DNA of 64,000 bases from CAYWRZ01 sp964460845. Lineage in GTDB: Bacteria; Bacteroidota; Bacteroidia; Flavobacteriales_D; UBA2798. The notes under the pieces were generated by a model. That model saw nothing but the letters and a program-made list of their open reading frames with translations, did no database searches and had not been told where the DNA came from. The translations under genes and the position numbers were made by a program. The stretch spans positions 1 to 64,000 of the forward strand of contig CAYWRZ010000005.1 in NCBI GenBank assembly GCA_964460845.1. The letters run 5' to 3'. The first letter of the stretch is position 1; each line of letters begins with the position of its first letter. Positions 18,489 to 25,888 of this stretch are shown here, one piece after another.

Positions 18489-19565
18489 TTAGTCCGCCGA
18501 AAGTTCAGTCGTAGGCCTATACAGTGACAAAAAACGAACAAGATCCACTTCTGGGTCGGGTGCTATTCCCTGCTCCAGCATGCGATAAAGCTGCGCTGCA
18601 TAATAAGGCGCCAAAATTACTCCCCGGGTTCCCATCCCGTTAAACGCATAAAATCGTTTTACCTGCGGATGCACCCCGATAAGCGGGCGCCGATCCCTCA
18701 CGGTAGGACGAATACCGGCCTGCTGTCCGTGCAGCGTATAAGCGGGACCTATCATTTTATCGAGTTTCTGGCAAAGTTCCGTTTTCCCTTTTTCGGAAGG
18801 CATTTCATCCTGACTGCTCCAGTCGAACGTAGCTCCGGCACGAAACCGCTGCCCCCCCATCGGTAGTAAAAAACCGCTTTTATTGAGGATGGTATGTTCG
18901 GGTACACCTGAAGCTTCGATAGTCAAAATTTCTCCTTTCAAGGGCTGTACGGGCAACCAGTTGAAATAAGGATTTTCTTTTACCCGGTATCCTTCGGCAA
19001 AAATGACCGCCGAAGCCTGAATATCGCGGTACACGACAGCCGTATCGTTCGCTTGAAATAAACGGTGATCCACCTTTTCCTCACGAATTTCGAGCAATGT
19101 GCGGGCCACTTCCAAAAAAGCCGGAATATCGAGATAGCCTGTTTGCCGGGCAATACCGTGTCCGAAAGACGCCTGCACACGTTGCCTGTCGTTTTCGCTG
19201 AGCTGAGCCTCTGCCTCCATAAAAGGCGCAAAGTCGGGGTCTGTGGCCAATAAGGCCCAGTCGTTCTGTTCCTGTATGCTGCTGAAAATACGAGCCAGGG
19301 GCATTGGGTGGAAAAAAGAGGCTGACAGTTGAGCTTCGGCACGACAGTAAAACGCTTCGGCAAAAGGCAGAAGCTTGTCCGCATTCCATGTTTTTCCGAG
19401 CTTACGAAAAATAAGGGGATTGTATAAGCCTGCCGCCACGCGCGAGGCCGAAGAAAGCGAAGGATCGTCGAGCACCATCACTTTTTTTCCCTGATCACGC
19501 AGCGTAAGTGCCAATACGGTACCGGCTAATCCGCCGCCTGCAATTATATAGTCGTACGAAAGCAT
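18489..19565 (-). CDS. FAD-dependent oxidoreductase (DAO family)
   Basis: The 358-residue protein has an N-terminal dinucleotide-binding motif GGGLAGTVLAL (residues 10-20) and a C-terminal DAO pattern GIRPTVRDRRPLIG with FNGMGTRGVILAPYYA, where FAD is contacted. It resembles glycine oxidase/ThiO-like and MnmC-C-like oxidases, so oxidation of an amino acid or a modified-tRNA aminomethyl group is possible; I cannot choose. Its ATG overlaps the stop codon of the upstream methyltransferase (TGATG), so the two are translationally coupled, which mildly favours a nucleic-acid or tRNA link. Confidence 0.85.
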   Translation of the reverse strand: MLSYDYIIAGGGLAGTVLALTLRDQGKKVMVLDDPSLSSASRVAAGLYNPLIFRKLGKTWNADKLLPFAEAFYCRAEAQLSASFFHPMPLARIFSSIQEQNDWALLATDPDFAPFMEAEAQLSENDRQRVQASFGHGIARQTGYLDIPAFLEVARTLLEIREEKVDHRLFQANDTAVVYRDIQASAVIFAEGYRVKENPYFNWLPVQPLKGEILTIEASGVPEHTILNKSGFLLPMGGQRFRAGATFDWSSQDEMPSEKGKTELCQKLDKMIGPAYTLHGQQAGIRPTVRDRRPLIGVHPQVKRFYAFNGMGTRGVILAPYYAAQLYRMLEQGIAPDPEVDLVRFLSLYRPTTELSAD

Positions 19566-20440
19566 CAGAGCGTACTGAAACGCCCGAATACACCCAGCGG
19601 CAGCTTCACCCCCGATTTGGCACGGAGAAAAAGCTCGCCGGTTTCGAGCCGTTTACCCGCCTTCGGACGAAGCAGGTTATCGATAATAAGCGAAGAAAAT
19701 CCGAGCGAATAGGCGTTGAGAATAAGGAAATGCTCTTTTTCGTCGAGCAATTCGAGCACTCCTTTTATCATCTCGTTGATATGCTCTTCGAGCTTCCATT
19801 TTTCACCATCGGGTCCGTGCCCATAAGCCGGTGGGTCGAGAATAATTCCGTGGTAGCGGTTTCCGCGTTTGAGTTCGCGTTTCACAAATTTGAGCGCATC
19901 TTCGACCACCCAACGTATATCCTGAAGCTGTGAGCGTTCCATGTTTTCGCGGGCCCAGGTCACCACCTGCCTAATCGAATCGACGTGGTACACATCGGCA
20001 CCTGCGACACGAGCGGCCAAGGAAGCACCTCCGGTATAGGCAAAAAGGTTCAAAAAACGGGGCTGTGCCGTTTTCATTTTACGAAGGTTCTCCGCAATAT
20101 ATTCCCAGTTCACGGCCTGTTCGGGAAATACCCCTACGTGTTTAAAAGCGGTGAGCCCGAGCCGGAAACGGATTTCCGCTTCGGAAGCCTGCAAAGGATA
20201 AGCAATACTCCACTGACCGGGCATTTGGCGTAGCTTTTTCCAGTCGCCCGAAGCGCTGCTTTTCTGTTCAAACACCACATGGGCCTGCTTTTTCCATTCC
20301 TGATCGCTCCAACCTTTGTCCCACACGGCCTGCGGCTCGGGGCGAATAAGGATGTAGTTACCAAAACGTTCGAGTTTTTCGAATCCGCCGCAATCGAGCA
20401 ATTCGTAATCTTTCCAATGAGAAGGTGTCAGAAGCTGCAT
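19565..20440 (-). CDS. Class I SAM-dependent methyltransferase (RlmI/RlmK-like)
   Basis: This cytosolic methyltransferase has 291 residues from ATG 20440. The open frame runs up to 20515, but the -7 box at 20445-20452 would sit inside that extension. SAM-binding motif I is seen in FLNLFAYTGGASLAARVAG, and the catalytic-type motif is LDPPAYGHGP. This arrangement is like the C-terminal half of 23S rRNA m5C/m7G methyltransferases (RlmI, RlmK), but the RNA-binding PUA domain is missing, so the substrate is open. The coding start lies only about 5 bp after the -7 box, so the mRNA is probably leaderless or nearly so. Confidence 0.83.
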   Translation of the reverse strand: MQLLTPSHWKDYELLDCGGFEKLERFGNYILIRPEPQAVWDKGWSDQEWKKQAHVVFEQKSSASGDWKKLRQMPGQWSIAYPLQASEAEIRFRLGLTAFKHVGVFPEQAVNWEYIAENLRKMKTAQPRFLNLFAYTGGASLAARVAGADVYHVDSIRQVVTWARENMERSQLQDIRWVVEDALKFVKRELKRGNRYHGIILDPPAYGHGPDGEKWKLEEHINEMIKGVLELLDEKEHFLILNAYSLGFSSLIIDNLLRPKAGKRLETGELFLRAKSGVKLPLGVFGRFSTL

Positions 20441-20444
20441 GCGG

Positions 20445-20452
20445 CAAAGGTA
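20445..20452 (-). promoter_or_regulatory. -7 box (TACCTTTG) for a nearly leaderless methyltransferase mRNA
   Basis: A perfect minus-strand TAnnTTTG ends 4 bp before the ATG at 20440. With a start point 5-8 nt downstream of the box, transcription would begin at or next to the AUG. Confidence 0.6.
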
Positions 20453-20535
20453 CACAAGTTTGGTATTCGCCCTACGGGAGTGAAAAGTTCGGTAGCAAGC
20501 GCCGGCCCAAACCAAGCGTTTCGCTGAAGATTTCT

Positions 20536-20543
20536 TAGCTTTG
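20536..20543 (+). promoter_or_regulatory. -7 promoter box (TAGCTTTG) for sodA
   Basis: A perfect TAnnTTTG lies 40 bp upstream of the sodA ATG. A plausible TTTC-like -33 element is near 20518. No OxyR-type palindrome is visible here. Confidence 0.6.
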
Positions 20544-20582
20544 CAGGTAATTCACGGATATATCAACCTAACACCTATCACC

Positions 20583-21191
20583 ATGGGATTTGAATTACCC
20601 GCGCTCCCTTACGCGAACAACGCGCTGGAGCCGCACATTGATGCACAGACGATGGAGATTCACCATGATCGTCATCATGCTACGTACACCACCAACCTGA
20701 ACAATGCCATCAAGGATACCGAGTGGGAGAATAAGTCGATCGAAGATATATTAGCACAAATTTCGAAGACCTCTCCGGCCATTCGTAATAACGGTGGTGG
20801 TTTTTACAACCACAATCTGTTTTGGACCGTAATCGGACCTGACAAAGGTGGAGAACCTGCTGGCGAATTGGCTGAAGCGATTAAAAAAGCCTTCGGTTCT
20901 TTCGAGGAGTTTAAAAAGCAATTTGGCAATGCTGCCACTACCCGTTTCGGTTCAGGCTGGGCCTGGCTGGTGGTAAAATCGGACAAGAGCCTGGCGATCA
21001 CTTCTACTCCCAATCAGGATAACCCGCTGATGGATGTAGCTGAAGTACAAGGCGCCCCCATTCTCGGGCTGGACGTATGGGAACATGCGTATTACCTGAA
21101 GTATCAGAACAAACGTCCCGATTACATTTCTGCTTTTTGGAATGTGGTCAATTGGGACGAGGTAAGCCGTCTTTACAAGGCTGCGCTGTAA
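20583..21191 (+). CDS. sodA: Superoxide dismutase (Mn/Fe family)
   Basis: The enzyme dismutates superoxide to hydrogen peroxide and oxygen. From ATG 20583 it has 202 residues and starts MGFELPALPYANNALEP. All four metal ligands are present: His27, His77 (in GGFYNHNLFW), Asp164 and His168 (in LDVWEHAYYLKY). The glycine-rich NNGGGFYNH segment and the NQDNPLM glutamine fit the Mn-type or cambialistic subgroup rather than classical Fe-SOD. It lacks a signal peptide and is cytoplasmic. A dedicated promoter and terminator make it monocistronic. The peroxide it forms could be handled by the nearby AhpC system. Confidence 0.96.
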   Translation: MGFELPALPYANNALEPHIDAQTMEIHHDRHHATYTTNLNNAIKDTEWENKSIEDILAQISKTSPAIRNNGGGFYNHNLFWTVIGPDKGGEPAGELAEAIKKAFGSFEEFKKQFGNAATTRFGSGWAWLVVKSDKSLAITSTPNQDNPLMDVAEVQGAPILGLDVWEHAYYLKYQNKRPDYISAFWNVVNWDEVSRLYKAAL

Positions 21192-21209
21192 ACGTATTTT
21201 TCTTTTTTG

Positions 21210-21246
21210 AAAAACCGGTTTTTCTATAGAAAGGCCGGTTTTTTTT
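21210..21246 (+). terminator. Intrinsic terminator of sodA
   Basis: Arms AAAACCGG (21211-21218) and CCGGTTTT (21235-21242) enclose a 16-nt loop that can itself pair (TTTC/GAAA); eight T residues follow. The A/T symmetry could let it work on both strands. Confidence 0.88.
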
Positions 21247-21849
21247 GTGCGTATTTAGGGTATAAAAAGTCAAGAATACTGGTAAATCGGGTGCGTGAGC
21301 GGCCGTTCGAAACTTTATTATGGGAGTGGATTGGTTTGGAGGGTAAATGGATAGTCGTTATTTTTCCCCGGGAAGGGGCATGGTGGGAATTCCCTACAAA
21401 AAGCCAATCTAAATCACAAGTTTTTATTTGTCCATTCTTACCGTTTGAACGAATGATTTTCGTCCATTTTATCTCTGGTTAACAGCATGATAAAATGAAT
21501 CTTTAGCGGATAAAACTCCCCTGAAAAAGATTCTTAAACCGATTCAGGATTCGAAGGTTCATAATGGCTTTATTTGGGTTTGGCAACTGTTTTCTTTCCT
21601 TCTAACTTGCACCCCGGAAAGCATCAAAAAAAGCGCGTACCACTAAACGAAAAATGCACAACGTCACTTCTATATAGCATCATCTAAGCGGAAGTACAAA
21701 GTCATTCAGCACACAAAAAATACCAAAATGCATAAACGGATTTATCAGTAAGAGGATGTAGCTAAAAAAGGGAATGACCGTACGCATGCGAAGAGAGATA
21801 CAGGAACAGAAAAAAGCAGCAGCGCTTACCCGTTCTTTGATTTATTGCA
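21247..21849. other. Non-coding stretch between sodA and the PP2C gene
   Basis: About 600 bp without a convincing gene. The longest open frame here has no family signal and begins inside the sodA terminator. I see no tRNA, tandem repeat or clear promoter box. It lies at the 3' ends of two convergent genes. Confidence 0.6.
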
Positions 21850-23163
21850 TTAAAGCCGAATACCTATGATCAGGATATCATCTACCTGCTCCAGATCTCC
21901 TTTCCATTGCAGAATAGTTTGTTCCAACTCTTTCTGTTGTGCCTGCATAGGTTGGCTGAACATACTTTCCAGCTTATCGCTAAGCTGTTTCCACTTGAAT
22001 TTTTTTCCTCTTGGGCCGCCAAACTGATCGGCAAAGCCGTCGGTCATTAAATACAGCGCCGCACCTTTTTTTAATTGAATACTGTGTGTGGGAAAAGGCG
22101 AATACTCTCTGGTTTGGCCCACAGGTTCCTTATGAGGTTTGATCTCTTCAATCGTGCCGTCGGTACTGAACCACAAAGGGCTGTTCGCCCCGCTCCACAT
22201 CACCTCAGAAGTGCTTAAATTAACGGCACATAGTGAGATGTCCATACCGTCGGCGACCTGCTTTTCGCTTTTCTCAAACGTTTCGAGAACCAGCTCCCGA
22301 GTTCGGGTAAGTATTTCTCCGGGCGCTGTCAATCCGCTCTCTTTCACGGCGCGATTCAGTGCGTTGGAGCAGATCACGCTTATCATTGCGCCGGGAACTC
22401 CGTGTCCCGTGCAATCGGCGGCCGCAAGCAGTACCCATTCGTCAGCGGAAGAAGGCGGGCGGACGGTTGTCAACCAGTAAAAATCGCCAGCTACAATGTC
22501 TTTGGGTTTATACAGCACAAAACTTTCCGGAAAATACTGGCTAAGGTGCGACAAAGGGGGTAAAATCGCCTGCTGTAAATGCTGTGCATAATTAATGCTG
22601 TCGGTTACTTCTCTGTTCTTTTCCTCAAGCTGCATCGTCCGCTCCCTGACCCTTTGCTCCAGCTCGGCATAAACCCGGATATTTTCCATGGTTACGGCCG
22701 TAATATCCGCTAAGGATTGGAGAAGCGCCACTTCCTCTTCTGTAGGCACATGCGAAGAAGCCCAATAATTCCCTATCGCGCCTACAGGTTCGAGCGTACG
22801 AATGGGAACCATCACCATACTCTTTACAAAGGTGGGCTGATATGCATCAACCGGAATACGAGGATCCACATAAATGTCTGCTATCACCGCCGGCTTTTTG
22901 TGGAGCATGGCCCATCCGCTCACACAAGATTCCATAGGAAAACGGCTGCCTTTCCACAAAGGCCCGATGGCATCTTCGTCGGCATAGTAGCAATACCCGT
23001 TGTCGCGCAATACAAACGTAGCGCCATCGGCACCGGTAATCTGCCTTGCTACCGTACGTACGATGCGCATCACCGTATCCAGGTCGCGCGCCAGCGAAAG
23101 CTCCTGTACGGCTGTGACCAACCTGAATAAACTTGTAGTATTGAGAGAGGCTTCCGTTTTCAT
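21850..23163 (-). CDS. GAF-domain PP2C (SpoIIE-type) serine phosphatase
   Basis: The 437-residue cytoplasmic signalling protein has an N-terminal GAF sensor domain (about 20-165), a coiled-coil linker (EQRVRERTMQLEEKNREV) and a SpoIIE-type PP2C phosphatase domain (about 200-437). Metal-binding acidic motifs are VAGDFYWL, AADCTGHGVPGAMIS and LYLMTDGFADQ. Such proteins usually dephosphorylate an anti-sigma-factor antagonist or respond to ligand or redox state through GAF; no partner is adjacent. The cysteine in the GAF segment FPMESCVSGWAM is a possible redox or ligand site (speculation). The start is ATG 23163. Confidence 0.88.
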   Translation of the reverse strand: MKTEASLNTTSLFRLVTAVQELSLARDLDTVMRIVRTVARQITGADGATFVLRDNGYCYYADEDAIGPLWKGSRFPMESCVSGWAMLHKKPAVIADIYVDPRIPVDAYQPTFVKSMVMVPIRTLEPVGAIGNYWASSHVPTEEEVALLQSLADITAVTMENIRVYAELEQRVRERTMQLEEKNREVTDSINYAQHLQQAILPPLSHLSQYFPESFVLYKPKDIVAGDFYWLTTVRPPSSADEWVLLAAADCTGHGVPGAMISVICSNALNRAVKESGLTAPGEILTRTRELVLETFEKSEKQVADGMDISLCAVNLSTSEVMWSGANSPLWFSTDGTIEEIKPHKEPVGQTREYSPFPTHSIQLKKGAALYLMTDGFADQFGGPRGKKFKWKQLSDKLESMFSQPMQAQQKELEQTILQWKGDLEQVDDILIIGIRL

Positions 23164-23283
23164 ATTGTGGAGGAAATTATAATTGTGTTTTTACCGCTTT
23201 TAGCGCTGACGGATAAAACGATACACACTGCTTTACGCGGTAACACCACAGTCCAGCAGCAGACCCGAACTTACTCCTCTTTA

Positions 23284-23310
23284 AAAAATAACGAATGGGC
23301 TTAAACCCAC
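23284..23310 (-). terminator. Probable terminator of oxyR
   Basis: On the minus strand a 7-bp stem with one G-T pair (GAGTGGG/CCCATTC) and 6-nt loop is followed after three bases by a T-rich run. It lies about 65 bp past the oxyR stop codon. Confidence 0.45.
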
Positions 23311-23374
23311 TCTAAAAAGGAAAAGTAATACAATATTTACACAATCACCACATTGAACAGTAAAGAACTCTTTT

Positions 23375-24310
23375 TCAAATTTCCAGTACTGCGTTTTTAC
23401 GATTTCTGACCCGCATCTTTTCAGGCACCGCCTCTTTTACCGCTACAGCCAACGCTTCAAGCAGCCTCTCTTTCACAAAATAACGATGGGTTACAAGCGC
23501 TACTTCGCGCACCGGTTCGGGCGAACGGAAATAACGAATACGCTTCATCTGCGCGGCCGTCATTTCACGCAAAGCCAAACCGGGCAACACCGTTACTCCT
23601 CTTCCCGCCTCGACCAAACGTTTCAACGTTTCCAAACTACCCGATTCGTAATGCAGATTGGCATATTTGCCCGAAGGTTTTATATGACAAAAGTTAAGCA
23701 CCTGATTGCGAAAACAATGTCCTTCTTGCAATATCCAAAGCTCTTCAGGCTGAAGCTCTGTAGCCCTAAGCGCAGATTTACGATACAAAGCGCTCTTATC
23801 GGATACGTAAGCTACAAAGGGTTCATAAAAAAGTGGATTTTCGAGCAAACCTTTTTCGTGAAGCGGAGTAGCCAACAGTCCGCAGTCCAGCTCACCATTG
23901 CGAAGACGTTGAATAATTTCTTCGGTCGTCAGCTCGGTTACGATTAGCGAAACTCCCGGATAACGCTCTATAAAACCGGGTAAAAACAAGGGAAGCAGAT
24001 AAGGCGCCAGGGTAGGGATCACACCCAAACGCAACGAACCGGTCATATTTTGTTGCTGCTGTTGCACAATCTCCGGAATCCGCGCACATTCTGTCAACGC
24101 AATGCGGGCCTGCCGTATCACTTCGACACCGATGTCTGTGGGTACTACCGGTTGCCGCTCCCTATCAAAAAGCTTCACGCCAAACTCTTCTTCAAGCTTC
24201 TGAAGCTGCATGCTCAAAGTAGGCTGTGTGACAAAACAATGCGCAGCGGCAGTGACAAAACTCCGATAGGTATCTACCGCCACTAAATATTCAAGTTGAG
24301 TAATTGTCAT
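23375..24310 (-). CDS. oxyR: Hydrogen-peroxide sensor OxyR (LysR family)
   Basis: OxyR is a LysR-type activator switched on by a disulfide. From ATG 24310 the protein has 311 residues, the usual length; the open frame runs up to 24484 but that stretch is intergenic. It has an N-terminal winged helix (TQLEYLVAVDTYRSFVTAAA, residues about 4-23) and a regulatory domain. The redox cysteines fall at Cys199 and Cys208 (GHCFRNQVLNFCHI), exactly the E. coli numbering and spacing. It is divergent from ahpC-ahpD, and an OxyR-type palindrome touches its own start codon, so negative autoregulation is likely. Confidence 0.93.
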   Translation of the reverse strand: MTITQLEYLVAVDTYRSFVTAAAHCFVTQPTLSMQLQKLEEEFGVKLFDRERQPVVPTDIGVEVIRQARIALTECARIPEIVQQQQQNMTGSLRLGVIPTLAPYLLPLFLPGFIERYPGVSLIVTELTTEEIIQRLRNGELDCGLLATPLHEKGLLENPLFYEPFVAYVSDKSALYRKSALRATELQPEELWILQEGHCFRNQVLNFCHIKPSGKYANLHYESGSLETLKRLVEAGRGVTVLPGLALREMTAAQMKRIRYFRSPEPVREVALVTHRYFVKERLLEALAVAVKEAVPEKMRVRNRKNAVLEI

Positions 24311-24325
24311 ATAGATAAAATCTAT
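24311..24325. promoter_or_regulatory. OxyR-type operator palindrome
   Basis: The 15-mer ATAGATAAAATCTAT fits every fixed position of the E. coli OxyR half-site ATAGnTnnnAnCTAT. It abuts the oxyR ATG and overlaps the predicted oxyR start point. A second in-phase element is degenerate. Binding here would block oxyR transcription; the effect on ahpC, 150 bp away, is less direct. Confidence 0.65.
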
Positions 24326-24326
24326 A

Positions 24327-24334
24327 CAAATATA
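24327..24334 (-). promoter_or_regulatory. -7 promoter box (TATATTTG) for oxyR
   Basis: A perfect minus-strand TAnnTTTG lies 16 bp before the oxyR ATG. A TTTG 22 bp upstream of it (24357-24360) may be the -33 element. The predicted start point falls inside the OxyR-type palindrome. Confidence 0.6.
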
Positions 24335-24477
24335 AAATAAATCGATTTTTATTATACAAAGAATCCCACAATCTTTGTTCCCGAAAAACAACTGAGTATG
24401 CACCGCAGGTTTTTCAATTACCTCTCTAAAAGGGAATAAGAGAAACAAACGGTGTTCACCTTTAACACACATTTTAC

Positions 24478-25032
24478 ATGTCAAACCGCATTTTATCTGT
24501 AGGATCAGAATTTCCCGATTTCCGCAAAACAGCCGTAGTCTCGCTCGAAAAAGGAAAAGAATTTGAAACGCTTAGCGCTCATGATCACCGCAACGAAGGA
24601 AAATGGATGGTCATGTTTTGGTGGCCGAAAGATTTTACGTTCGTATGTCCGACCGAGATTGCCGAATTCAACAAAAAGTACCAGGATTTCAGCGACCGCG
24701 ATGCCGTACTTATCGGTGCCTCTACCGACAGCGAATTTGTCCATGCCGCATGGCGCCGTGATCACAACGACCTGCGCGAGCTGAAGTTTCCGATGCTGGC
24801 CGACACCTCCAAATCATTAGCCGATGCGCTGGGTATCCTCGAATCGGAAGAAAAAATCGCATACCGTGCTACCTATATTGTCGATCCTCAGGGTATTATC
24901 CGTTGGGTAGCTGTCAATGACCTTTCTGTAGGTCGCAATGTAAACGAAGTATTGCGTGTGCTGGATGCGCTGCAAACCGATGAGCTTTGCCCCTGCAACT
25001 GGCAAAAAGGAGAAGCTACGCTCGTAGCCTGA
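24478..25032 (+). CDS. ahpC: AhpC-type peroxiredoxin
   Basis: This thiol peroxidase reduces hydrogen peroxide, organic peroxides and peroxynitrite in the cytoplasm. The 184-residue protein has the peroxidatic Cys57 in FTFVCPTEI and two C-terminal resolving cysteines, Cys171 and Cys173, in DELCPCNW. This LCxCNW arrangement is that of the mycobacterial AhpC that uses AhpD as reductant, not of enterobacterial AhpC/AhpF. The next gene is AhpD-like, which fits. It is divergent from oxyR. A partial -7 match AATCTTTG (24370-24377) lies upstream. Confidence 0.94.
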   Translation: MSNRILSVGSEFPDFRKTAVVSLEKGKEFETLSAHDHRNEGKWMVMFWWPKDFTFVCPTEIAEFNKKYQDFSDRDAVLIGASTDSEFVHAAWRRDHNDLRELKFPMLADTSKSLADALGILESEEKIAYRATYIVDPQGIIRWVAVNDLSVGRNVNEVLRVLDALQTDELCPCNWQKGEATLVA

Positions 25033-25067
25033 GAAACTGATAAATCCAACTAATGTCAATAAGGATT

Positions 25068-25118
25068 CCCCGGGCAGGCTGTAAGAATGGGTGAAGAATG
25101 AATAGCCCGGGAGTCTTT
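25068..25118 (+). terminator. Terminator or attenuator between ahpC and ahpD
   Basis: GC-rich arms CCCGGGC (25069-25075) and GCCCGGG (25105-25111), with a long 29-nt loop, precede a run of six T residues. It lies between ahpC and ahpD and may let only part of the transcription reach ahpD, so AhpC could exceed AhpD. Confidence 0.6.
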
Positions 25119-25135
25119 TTTACTTTTCAATACGT

Positions 25136-25720
25136 ATGAGTACCGTATCACACGAAACCTTAAAAAGCCTGCTCGAAAGGCTGAGTCTTCCGGAAAAGGC
25201 CGTAACCGCGCTGTTACACACGCTGGCCGAAACCGACCACCGTTATCTGAAAGACTTAAAAATCAATATACAGAACGCTTTAAGTTTCCCGGAGCTTACT
25301 GAAAAAGAAGCGCTTCTGCTTGCGCTGGCTACAGCAGTGAACGAAAAAAACGAGGTACTTCGTCACGCGCTCTCCGACTTAGCTGTCCAACAAGGAGCGA
25401 CCGAGCAGGAACTGGCTGAAATCTACGCCTGTGTATCGCTGATGAATGTAAACAATGTATTTTACCGCTTCCGGCATTTTACATCCAAAGAATACTACCA
25501 GCAAACACCGGCCGGTATCAAAATGAGTATTATGGCGAATCCTGTACTCGGCAAAGAATTCTTTGAGCTGGTAAGTCTTGCTATCTCGGCCCTCAACGGT
25601 TGCGAGCTCTGTGTCAACTCGCACGAAGAATCGGTACTCCGGCACGGTGCTTCTGAAGCAAAAGTTTACGCCGCAGTAAGGCTGAGCGCCATCTTCCGTG
25701 GGCTGTGCATCCTCATCTGA
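25136..25720 (+). CDS. ahpD: AhpD-like alkylhydroperoxidase (carboxymuconolactone decarboxylase family)
   Basis: AhpD relays electrons from a lipoamide/thioredoxin-like donor to AhpC and has weak peroxidase activity itself. The 194-residue all-helical protein has the signature CxxC-xxx-H: Cys156 and Cys159 in NGCELCVNSHEES with His163. Residues 1-110 form the divergent N-terminal half. It starts 103 bp after ahpC, past a hairpin, and its own terminator follows. Pairing with an AhpC carrying the LCPCNW tail supports a functional AhpC-AhpD couple under OxyR. Confidence 0.9.
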   Translation: MSTVSHETLKSLLERLSLPEKAVTALLHTLAETDHRYLKDLKINIQNALSFPELTEKEALLLALATAVNEKNEVLRHALSDLAVQQGATEQELAEIYACVSLMNVNNVFYRFRHFTSKEYYQQTPAGIKMSIMANPVLGKEFFELVSLAISALNGCELCVNSHEESVLRHGASEAKVYAAVRLSAIFRGLCILI

Positions 25721-25819
25721 TTAAACACGATTAACCATTCAAAAACAGCACAGAAACGAGTGCATATCTCTGCTCCAAAGCTCCACTAAGTGACTCATTA
25801 AAAACACTTAGCTACTTTT

Positions 25820-25850
25820 AAAAGTTGACGTAAGCCGTCAACTTTTTTTC
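25820..25850 (+). terminator. Intrinsic terminator of ahpD
   Basis: A 10-bp perfect stem AAAAGTTGAC/GTCAACTTTT (25820-25829 with 25837-25846), a 7-nt loop and a T-run of eight. It separates ahpD from the protease gene. Confidence 0.88.
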
Positions 25851-25888
25851 TTATATTGAGGGACTCAAATTACTTAAGTTAAGGTATT

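Noticed and set aside
21207..21482. Plus-strand frame of 91 codons after sodA
   Set aside because: It begins within the sodA terminator, has no family text or start signals, and is followed by non-coding sequence.
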